Source: Adiantum capillus-veneris
Lineage: Eukaryota > Streptophyta > Polypodiopsida > Polypodiales > Pteridaceae
Assembly (NCBI GenBank): GCA_014529385.2
Contig: CM043945.1
Span: 92,360,112-92,424,111, forward strand
Reading direction: 5' to 3'
Length of the DNA: 64,000 bases
Shown here in pieces: positions 55,714 to 64,000 of the stretch. Both the position numbers and the translations under genes were made by a program. How positions within the stretch are numbered: the stretch's first letter is position 1; each line of letters begins with the position of its first letter. Below the pieces are notes generated by a model. It worked only from the letters and a program-made list of their open reading frames with translations, was not told where the DNA came from and ran no database searches.

Positions 55714-57570
55714 CAACTCTCACAGGCGAGAGATTTGCATATGCTCGTATGGCTATACATTACAGGCAGTCACACGCTTTATAGGTTCTATAGGTTTTTT
55801 GAGCAGTTGTTAGATCTTTGTAGGCAGTTTTCTTGTGGGATGTGTTTTGAGCATTGTGTTTGTTTACTACTTGCGTATATAGTTATGCGCTTTATGTTCA
55901 ATTGCGTTTTTTTTCCTAGATCGGGCTCACTTGGACTAGTGACACTATTTATGCCTCCGGATTGTGGATCCGTTTTACGCATATGAATGCATTGGATTGA
56001 TGCGTTGATCATGGTTACGATTATATAATGGTCAATTGATCTCCCACTTTGTTTCCATTTTGGCGCGGTTTACGGTTGAGATTTTACTTGAGTATTTGCT
56101 TAGTTTATAGGGGAGACTCGAGCGGTCATAGTTTGATTTCTTGGCATCCATGTAGTAGATATGTGTGATGTTTCAGAGTCGACAATGATGACCCATGAGA
56201 GATGGCAGTTTTGTAGTTGCCGATATGTGGGATGTTGGCACTGTGGTCACACAAGGCACATTAGGCGTCATCTATTTTGACGGCGACATCAACAGAGATG
56301 TATACAAGCTGTAGGGATAGTTTTGACACATGCTAGAGTGGTGGTTTTGTATGCCAATGACAACGATGTTAGGTTTACCTTCAGCATTCCCTCCTGCTTA
56401 CACGTCTTTGAGAGGTGGCACTTCTCCCCATTGGTTGCTAGATGAGGATGCAGTTTTCCATGTCACGCCACATTGTGAGTGGTTTAGCACTTTTTCTAGT
56501 GGGAGCTTTGGTTGTGTGCACTTAGCTGATGGTTTGGCATTTGACATTGAAGGTGCAGGATGTCTATTTGTCATTACCTAATGGTGCATCCTATATGCTA
56601 CAACATGTGTGCTATGTTCCTCATCTAAGACATAGTTTGATCTCAGTGAGACAGTTAGCAGACTGTGGGTATCAAATACTGCTCAGAGAGTGGTCTTTCT
56701 AAATACATTGTAGATCATTAGTGATTGCCAAGGGAGCCCAGAGTGGCTTGGTCTACCCTATCATGTATCTAAGGTACTAGACAGCATATTCTTGGTTTTG
56801 TTGTTGGCATGCATTGAGTGAGAGACGAGATGTGCCTCCTTCGCTAGTGAGCTCCAGTATGATCAAGAGACAAAGCATGGAGCTGTGTGAAACATGTCAA
56901 TAGGCTCTGCAGAGATAGAGATAGAGTGACAATGCTCTAGTGAGAACGGCAGGTGTTGTCAGAGTCTGTGCATACAAAGATAGAGTAGGTCTACTTCCTA
57001 GAGACACAAGCAGAGATGGCGACATGGAGTTCTTTGATATATTGATGCTAGAGGCTGATGAGTTGATGCCAGGATGCATAGTTTCACCTATGGATGAGAG
57101 GGATGTACCCATCCCAGTCGAGGATGACACATCCATACTACGTGATGAGTAGTTCCAATGATGCAATGCATGCAGATAGTGTTGAGGAGGCTAGTACAGC
57201 AGGCAAGTTTGCGCAAATTTTGTCGACATTCGAATATCTCATGTACGACCTACTAGTGTTGAGGCCTGACCTAGCAACTGTAGTGAAAGCATTTGCAGTA
57301 GGGATTGTCAGTTATACGATGACTGACACTAGCATGATGCATCGTGCAGCTATGAAGATCAAATAGAGTTGTCTATAGGATTTGCATGCAGACTCTAGAG
57401 TGGATACACACGCTCGTCTGTCCCTAGAACCGATACAAGTGCATGTAGATTGCTTAAGCGAGCCGATGGACGTAGGTTAACAGAGTCTCTCACCTGTTTT
57501 CTTGTATGTACTAGTAGTTTAGCTAGTAGGAACCACTTATAGTTATATTCATCTTTGTTAGGTGGGAAGT
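55714..57570 (+). pseudogene. Ty1/copia gag-pol remnant interrupted by element A
   Basis: A gag zinc knuckle at 56233-56274 reads CWHCGHTRHIRRHL, with the last Cys lost. The protease at 56432-56760 reads WLLDEDAVFHVTPHCEWFST, so D-S-G-A became D-E-D-A, then VCYVPHLRHSLISVRQLADC. A pre-integrase scrap (WHALSERRD and LCETCQ) lies at about 56805-56905. A late RT block EYLMYDLLVLRPDLATVVKA with MMHRAAMK is at about 57230-57363. Integrase and most of RT are deleted. AGGTGGGAAG before TGTTGGGATAAAGG (57571) may be the PPT and LTR start. Confidence 0.82.
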
Positions 57571-57838
57571 TGTTGGGATAAAGGCGACGTGGCTTTGCTC
57601 GAAGCAGGACATCCGATGTTCGGTCACCCCCATTAACCACATTTTCTTTATTAATTGTACATATACAAACTAATTAGAGACTCCTCATTTTGAGTCTTGC
57701 TCTACCCACACAATAATGTGTTGCTCTTTCCCTTCCTTGGAACGTGGACACACGCATCCGTGCACTCATCAATTTGATTAAGTCAAAAACTAAGGTAGAT
57801 GAATGAATGAATGAGAAACATATTTTGCGTTAATAGAT
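57571..57838 (+). other. Possible copia 3' LTR start, end unknown
   Basis: TGTTGGGATAAAGG after a purine tract has the right form for a copia LTR start. I found no partner copy in the window and no clear end. It is otherwise empty of genes. Confidence 0.4.
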
Positions 57839-58170
57839 TATGCTTATACAACACAATGCATATATCTATTGGTAAATGTCCATTTGAGATTGTTAAAGCA
57901 AGACCTGCAATGCCTCTAATCTTGAGGACTGATGACAAAATCTTTGTTGCAAAGTATGCTTATACAATGTAATGCATATCTCTATTGGTAATTGTCCATT
58001 TCAGATTGCAAGATCTAAGGTGCCTCTAAGCTTGAGGACTCATGACAAATTCTTTGCTTCTAAGGAATATATGTGGTCTCTAAACGATTTTTCAAAAGTT
58101 CATAGATGTTATATGTAAGCACAACCAAAAGGTTGTAGGTGATAGGCATAGGAAAGCTCTTGCTATAGTG
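57839..58170 (+). pseudogene. Chromovirus integrase scrap with a 117-bp tandem duplication
   Basis: The translation in pieces reads YNTMHISIGKCPFEIVKARP, LILRTDDKIF and, later, KVVGDRHRKAL, matching 10490-10705 of the chromovirus above. The first part is present twice (57839-57955 and 57956 to about 58050). No LTR is attached. Many stops. Confidence 0.75.
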
Positions 58171-58811
58171 ACACACATCAAAAGAAAACACAAGTAGGAC
58201 AACAATTGTGTGCCAGCTAGTAATTTGACATCATTCATGCTCAATGGGATTTGGGCCAGGGCCATCAAATGAAGAGAGAGGGAAAGGAGGTGGAGCCAAA
58301 AAATGCACTAAATCGACTCAAACAGAAGATTTGTGGCCAAATTTTGGCATATGCACACTAGAGCAATGACATAAGTTAAAAGATGGCACTCGAAGTCCTT
58401 TTGCTACTCATTGATAGTGAGTCGGAGGCATTGCTATCTAGGATCTTTTGATTGGGACATAGTGACAAAACTTTAAATTCTTTTTACCATTACTTTACAA
58501 TTCTAAATCGTCTAATTTGCACTTGATTGGTTGTGCCGCTTAGGTATGCAACATATCCTTCCCCATGGAAGGCCATTTTTTCATATTGGCCTTCTCATGA
58601 CAAAATATCATGAACATTACAAATCAATTTTTGTAACTTAGAGACATCTTTGTAATAACAGCAACATGTTTGGTGAAAATTTTCTATTAACAAGCCTTAG
58701 TGAGGTCAAAATATCCTCCACTAGAGTTTTGGAAATACATGAAGACTAAAAGAGACTCTATTCTACATAGTCATTTCATAATTTCAATGCTATATCATGC
58801 TTGTGTTTTGT
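58171..58811. other. No recognised feature
   Basis: AT-rich sequence. I see no gene, no long repeat shared with the rest of the window and no element ends. Confidence 0.6.
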
Positions 58812-58829
58812 AAATTAGAACAACATCCT
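58812..58829. repeat. LINE fragment 2 target duplication, left copy
   Basis: AAATTAGAACAACATCCT here and AAATTAGAACAGCTTCCT at 59710-59727 agree in 16 of 18 bases. Confidence 0.85.
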
Positions 58830-59709
58830 CTTTTTTCTTGTCATACTCACAATTGTGAATTGAGAGAATTTATATTAATCGGATAAGAATACAATTGCCC
58901 TCAAGCATTACATGTGCCTCGAGGGGGCTAGGGTTCCATGAAAGACTTGTAAATAGAGAAATCCTACCACATGTGTTACTCCTACCCTCTTGAGTGTTCT
59001 AAACAACTCAAAGCATATATCCATCCTTCATCTTTGTCAACTACCCCTCTTCTTGCTCCTACCATGTGAATGAGCTCAGTGCTCAATCGCACAATATCAT
59101 CAAAGAGAGCTACCTCCAGTTTGCCCTCAAAGACTCGAAGGTTCCTAAACTTTCATACTTGGTTCAGGTAGATCATTTGAGTGCATACCAAGACGGCCTA
59201 GCTTTGGATACCACGCCCTCCCAAGATCAGGTCATCCGTAAAAAAGATGATCTTCCAAGTCCTTCTTACCCACTCGCACACCCTGGCGGCTAGTCCCCGC
59301 GACGTAAGGCGCTTGCCGAAATAATGAAGGTTGTCTTCCGTGCATCTTGAGCAAGTGCTAGAGCTAAACCCTCTAGCTTGCACCTTAAGTCCTAGTGGGC
59401 AAAGCTCCCCAGAGCACCTTTCAGATGAATACCTTTATGTAATCTGGCCCTTTAGTCTCCCAGATGGTAGTAACCGTCTTTTGCCAACGTTCTTCTGACC
59501 AGTTTTTCTTCTAGATTCTGTTGAGAGGGGCAAACCAATCAGCTTTGTACACCAGCACATTATATGTACTCCAGGTCTTGGGGAGCAGGAACACTTTGTC
59601 TTTCGGCCAATGTCAGGCTCTCCAATCTATTTCTGATCCGCAAACAAAAGGAAATGAGGGTGCCAGCAGTTCCAAGAGTCTACTAATGAGAAGCCTTTCG
59701 TAAATCCCC
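58830..59709 (-). mobile_element. 5'-truncated LINE fragment 2, minus strand
   Basis: 880 bp bounded by the imperfect 18-bp duplication, with a T run (58831-58836) as the poly-A tail. Minus-strand coding scraps match LINE 39058-40123: CSRCTEDNLHYF, AARVCEWVRRTWKIIFF and RVFEGKLEVALFDDIV. These are the zf-RVT segment and the end of ORF2. The 3' end carries the same ACTCACAATTGTGA motif. Broken by several stops; older than the first LINE because the duplication has diverged. Confidence 0.88.
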
Positions 59710-59727
59710 AAATTAGAACAGCTTCCT

Positions 59728-60284
59728 AACATACTCCCCTTCTAACCACAGAGACTCATGAAAGTCTTGACCTTCATAAGATGAAAAAAATGCCTTGAGA
59801 AGGGAATATGGACATCAAATTGTGTCGTAGAACACATGTGAAGGGAGGAGACAACTTACATGCTTGAAGGTTAATGAGGACTTTAAAACACATAAATAAT
59901 GCTAAGTCAGCATGGAGATTTGCATGCTATCACCGGCGGTCCATTGTTCCAAAATGATCCTTATTGGAAGATGAAAGAAGAGCCCATGTGGTGTATTTGT
60001 AATCATCTAAAATTGCAAAACCCTCACTAGATTTCGAGCTTGCCTCAAAGAAAATGGTAAAATTTGACAAGTTTTATGGAAATATTGAAAGTGTTGGTAA
60101 ATTCGATAAAGTTTTAATGAAAATATTGGTAAAATGCTTCAAATCTTAACCTAAAAATCAAGAGTTTTCAGGATGCCCTTTTTTCATCTCTGGTTGGGGA
60201 AAATGTTTTTGGCAAGTCCTATGGGACATGTAGAGCTCGTAGGGCTATTTTTTAGATAGGAAATTGCGAATTTGCTAAAAGACT
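59728..60284. other. No recognised feature
   Basis: AT-rich, no gene or element end recognised. Confidence 0.55.
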
Positions 60285-60294
60285 TGTTAAATAC

Positions 60295-60420
60295 ACCTCA
60301 AAGCTCGATCCCAGCTTGAGGTTGGTTATGTAATATTATCAAGCTTGGTTATGTAATATTATGATGTGTTTAATACAATCCACTATACAAATTGTGAGTT
60401 TTGGCAAAAAAAAAAAAACG
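60295..60420 (+). mobile_element. 126-bp poly-A retroelement fragment
   Basis: It ends in an A run (60406-60418) after AAATTGTGAGTTTTGGC, the plus-strand version of the LINE 3' end seen twice above. It is flanked by TGTTAAATAC at 60285-60294 and 60421-60430. It carries an internal duplication of GGTTATGTAATATTAT. Probably a very short 5'-truncated LINE or a SINE sharing its tail. Confidence 0.82.
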
Positions 60421-60430
60421 TGTTAAATAC

Positions 60431-61313
60431 AATGTGTTGTGAGGCATCTTATTTGCTCTAATGTAAAAAAATTAAGATGGTTACTTAGGTCAAGGTTTGT
60501 GTTGGGCTTTGCTACGTGGTGCTTTGTTGGTGCCCACCCTCCGTCTCACGAGCGTGAAGGCCCACAGGAGGGGAGAACAGTGGGGGTAGCTCCCCAATGT
60601 AGGGTCAATCCTGGCTTCAAACATGTGTCTTATAGGGGCAGATATTAGCCCAGATGGGGCCTCCGGCTACCCCACTATGGCTCAGGCATGTGGGTTAGCT
60701 CAGGCCTGCCTCCATTATTAGCCCCCCTTCTTTTTGGTGATGGTGGAGGCCGCCCTCCATTCTCTTCTCAGAGTGCATACGGAGGTCAAGTTCATTTGAG
60801 TGGATGATGGTGGCAACTTCCCCTGGCTTCATGGCAACCTGCGGATGCTTCATCTATGGGAGGTATAGGTCTTCGGTATTTGTTCGTTACTTTGTTATGT
60901 ACTTACTGGTTTCACTGGTCCATCCCGCTTTGCCACCATCTGCTGGACAATCTTGGGTGATATGTTGTTCCTCAGGGTGGGTTGATAGACCCCCTTAGGG
61001 GATGGCTCGCATGACTCAACTTCAGTCTGATGTGCTTGGCTATAGAGATCATGCGTGGGTGGTCTGTGATTGGTGATGAAGACTTCGGCCCCACCCTGTC
61101 TGTGGCATTTTGGTTGTTTAAATATGTTGCTTAGGATGTTTAAATATGTTGTTTAGGATGTTCAAATATGTTGCTTTGGATGTATTGAGTTCCGCCTCCC
61201 TGTAAAAGCCCACTATTGTGAACCTTGCCCTCTTGTAATTCTTTTGGTTTGCCCTCCATGGCTTATGTTGAGCATGGAGGCTATGTATGAGGCGGTGGTG
61301 GTAATTTAATTTA
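60431..61313. other. Non-coding stretch with a 22-bp minisatellite
   Basis: No gene. Three units of a TTTAAATATGTTGCTTAGGATG-like 22-mer lie at 61117-61182. The remainder is moderately GC-rich. It could be the body of a non-autonomous Helitron whose end follows. Confidence 0.5.
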
Positions 61314-61352
61314 ACTCTCTCCAAACGGAGAGAGTATCTATACTATACTAGT
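61314..61352 (+). mobile_element. Candidate Helitron terminus
   Basis: A 9-bp perfect stem (ACTCTCTCC / GGAGAGAGT, loop AAAC, 61314-61335) is followed after 12 bases by CTAG (61348-61351) and then T. This is the known Helitron 3' end layout (hairpin, about 10-12 bases, CTRR, insertion before T). Alternatively TCTATACTATACTAG at 61337 could be a 5' end of another Helitron. No Rep/helicase gene is seen. Confidence 0.5.
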
Positions 61353-61722
61353 AAAACGGCGCCGCCTTCGGCGGCGGCGGCATGGCCCCTCTTTCCCTCA
61401 AACCCGTTGGTTCCACTGCCTATGGCTATTTAGAGAGGGTTTTGGACCACTGGCCAAAGTTATGAGATACCAGGATCAGAGATGGCTTGGGCTATTTTTA
61501 TTGGAGCTGTGCAGAGATAGGGATAGCCTCTTAACCTCAACCATAGGCCTAGCTTTAACCTACCTTGGGCCATGGTAGTCGACGTGGGTACTGGGTAGTC
61601 GGAGTGTTAGGTTGGACAACAGTGCTGCAAGATGTAGACTACAACCTTTGGAATCTCAAGGAGCCACACTCCAGCTACTGCTTGATCCTCTGCCTCATTG
61701 CCAGATGGATGAGGTTGCATGC

Positions 61723-61785
<63 letters not shown>

Positions 61786-62355
61786 TGCACATGCAGGCCG
61801 TGTAAACCGACTGGATGCTAGAGGGTGCACACAACATCTACATACATGTGGAGGCTGGCACCTTGTAGTTCTCAAGAGCCAGGACCAAGGCTACCATGGC
61901 TACCCTTCTAATTTGTGGAAATTCTCAAAATATCCTTTTATCTATTTTGGTCGGATTGTTCAAGATTTTCTAATGTTTTGAGATTCGTTTTTGAGCACTT
62001 AGCATGTCTAAAAATAATAGAGCGGTGGCATTTTGATGAGCAGGCATCACAACAGACTTTACAGTCCACCTGTACCAGAGGTACACTAACTGACAGGGCC
62101 ACTAAGCTTGGGAGATCCAAACGCCCACAATTGTGAGGGTCATCGAGACATTGGTGGAAGCTTCATCAAAGGGTCTGGACTGTTCTGACACGACATGGGA
62201 CACACCCAATCAGAGTACTCACTAAGGAGGACATTGATTAGCATTGGCAAAGACTGATTTTGGATATCATAGGATAGGATCTTAATTCCAACATCTCAGC
62301 CTTTCATTTCATTTCATTGACTGTTCTAATGCTCCCACTGGTGTCTAAGAGCCTA
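61353..62355. other. Non-coding stretch with GC hairpin and CT microsatellite
   Basis: A GC-rich hairpin GCCGCC-TTC-GGCGGC is at about 61362-61376. A pure CT microsatellite runs from about 61724 to 61782. Open frames over the CT run are repeat translations. No gene is recognised. Confidence 0.6.
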
Positions 62356-64000
62356 GTCAAGAGGAAATTTTAGAAAATTAGGTTATTTTTTGAGTCAGTT
62401 GAAAAATCAAAAGAGCTGGTTGAAGGGATGGGAAGAAGGAGAAAATGCGATCGAAAAATTTAAGAAATAGGGTTAAATCGCAAAAAAAATCGATTATTTT
62501 TGAAAATTTTCCTCTTTGAATCTACCCTAAAGAGAATTATACATGTTTGCAAAATTGATTTTTCTTGAACACTACGTTCAAGCCCTTGCGCACACAATTT
62601 GATGTTGCCTACCGAAAAAGCACCCAACGCCGTCTTAAAGGACATGCACAGAAAGGCGCCCACTTATTGCACCAACACACTCTCTCTAGCGCACAATTGC
62701 AGGTTCATACTTCAAAGAAGTATCTCCACTCTTCAAGTGGAAAAAAATGATTTCCTAGAAAAAGCTTCAAACATTTCTAGACCCACAATCCATGCGGATG
62801 GCCTCTCATCCTGAGACGATGCACAATGTCAAGCACCTTTGCACCATGCAAGGCTTGATGACAGTTTTCGAGAAAAATCATTTTTCCAAACATACAAAAT
62901 TTCTTTCCTTGAATTTGCCAAGAGGAAAGTTTAGAATATTTGGTTTTTTATTTGGGTTTTTGTACTATTTTTCTCTATTTTGGAGCAGAATTTTGGTGGA
63001 ATTTCTCCCTTTCCCCTTGCTCCCAACTGGCATATTTGAAATTGAAAACGGCGCAATATTAAGCTGAGACACATTCTTTCCGAACACTGCTTGCTGTTGC
63101 GGACCTCCTGGCGCAGTCTAAAGGAGATAGGGTGGGCACATGCACGTGCAATGGTTGCCACTGATCAGCAAGTCCCGAGGTGCGACCAGTCTTCAGGCAA
63201 AATCATTTTTCTAAACATACAAAATTCCTTTTCTTGATTTTGTCAAGAGGAAATTTTAGAAAATTAGGTTATTTTTTGAGTCGGTTGAAAAATCAAAAAA
63301 GCTGGTTGAAGGGAGGGGAAGAAGAAGAAAATGCGGTCTAAAAATTTAAGAAAATAGAGTTAAATCGCAGAAAAAATCGATTATTTTTGAAAATTTTCCT
63401 CTTTGAATCTACCCTAAAGAGAATTTTATAAATTTGCAAATTGATTTTTCTTGAACACTACGTTCAAGCCCTTGCGCACACAATTTGATGCTGCCTACTA
63501 AAAAAGCGCCCAACGTCGTCTTAAAGGACAGGCACAGAAATGCACTCACTTATTGCACCGACAATCTCTCTCTAGCGCACAATTGCAGGTTCATACTTCA
63601 AAGAAGTATCTCCACTCTTCAAGTGGCAAAAAATGATTTCCTCGAATAAGCTTCAAACATTTCTAGACCCACAATCCATGCGGACGACCTCTCATCCTGA
63701 GACGATGCACAATGCCAAGCACCTTTGCACCATGCAAGGCTTGATGACAGTTTTCGGGGAAAGTCATTTTTCCAAACATACAAAATTTCTTTCCTTGAAT
63801 TTGCCAAGAGGAAAGTTTAGAATATTTGGTTTTTTATTTGGCTTTTTGCACTATTTTTCTCTATTTTGGAGCATAATTTTGGCGGAATTTCTCCCTTTCA
63901 CCTTTGCTCCCAACATGCATATTTGAAATTGAAAATGGCACAATATTAAGCTGAGACACATTTTTCTCGAACACTGCTTGCCACTGGGGCCCTCCTAGCG
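62356..64000. repeat. Satellite-like tandem repeat, about 886-bp unit, runs off the window
   Basis: Unit 1 starts at 62356 and unit 2 at 63242 (GTCAAGAGGAAATTTTAGAA). Nearly all of the remaining 759 bases match unit 1 at high identity. Inside the unit a segment around 62879 (CATTTTTCCAAACATAC, AAGAGGAAAGTTTAGAA) recurs at 63204, about 325 bp away, so the unit has internal sub-repeats. Small open frames in the two units are not full-length equivalents of each other and show no domain. The number of units beyond the window is unknown. Confidence 0.9.

Noticed and set aside
61565-61981. 138-codon plus-strand open frame
   Set aside because: Half of it is the CT microsatellite; the rest matches no domain and has no relative in the window.
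1-64000. tRNA or rRNA genes
   Set aside because: I saw no cloverleaf-like A and B box pairs or rRNA text; tRNA-like words occur only as retrotransposon primer sites.

Overview
The window looks like repeat-dense, heterochromatin-like nuclear DNA of a land plant with a large genome. I recognise no host gene, no rRNA, no tRNA and no CRISPR array. Almost everything that can be identified is a transposable element in some state of decay, and the elements are nested in one another. The plant assignment rests on typical plant families: chromodomain-bearing Ty3/gypsy elements primed by tRNA-iMet, an Athila/Tat-like gypsy family primed by a tRNA-Asp-type site, Ty1/copia LTRs, and L1-like LINE tails. 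The species cannot be named from the sequence.

Layout. 1-188 is the end of a copia LTR. 743-4085 is a 5'-truncated chromovirus (integrase, chromodomain, 3' LTR). 4522-13144 is a complete but dead chromovirus of the same family, with both LTRs, a primer-binding site (PBS), a polypurine tract (PPT) and a perfect 5-bp target duplication (ACCAA). It sits inside an older block (4086-4521 plus 13145 to about 20350) that is full of degenerate direct repeats and a recurring palindrome with core TGGTCCTAGGACCA. 20360-24315 is a heavily decayed plus-strand gypsy element. Its presumed 3' LTR starts at 24316 and is split by 24707-37413, a decayed minus-strand gypsy element (called B here). 39058-40123 is a minus-strand LINE tail with an 18-bp target duplication. 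41054-55713 is the best-preserved element (called A here), in the same family as B and also on the minus strand, flanked by CAACT. Its 3' LTR carries a solo copia LTR (41095-41906) flanked by TGCCT. Element A interrupts copia-derived DNA whose gag/protease/RT remnants continue at 56233-57380. 57839-58170 is another chromovirus integrase scrap. 58830-59709 is a second LINE tail and 60295-60420 a tiny poly-A retroelement. A Helitron-like terminus lies at 61314-61352. 62356 to the right edge is a satellite-like tandem repeat of about 886 bp.

The most interesting biology is in elements A and B. After the usual gag, protease, RT, RNase H and integrase order, both encode a second retropepsin-like domain fused in frame behind the integrase C-terminus. 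It has an intact D-T-G-A active site in A. A conserved C-terminal tail follows, then a separate acidic ORF of about 140 codons (ORF-X), then about 1.4 kb of 3' untranslated sequence shared by A and B. I do not recognise ORF-X. The first protease (D-G-G-A type) sits in the normal place, so these elements appear to carry two protease domains.

Relative ages, by eye: the LTRs of A differ by roughly 3 percent outside microsatellites, while those of the 4522-13144 element differ by roughly 10 percent. The solo copia LTR in A is younger than A. Premature stops in A are mostly CAA-to-TAA or CGA-to-TGA type changes.
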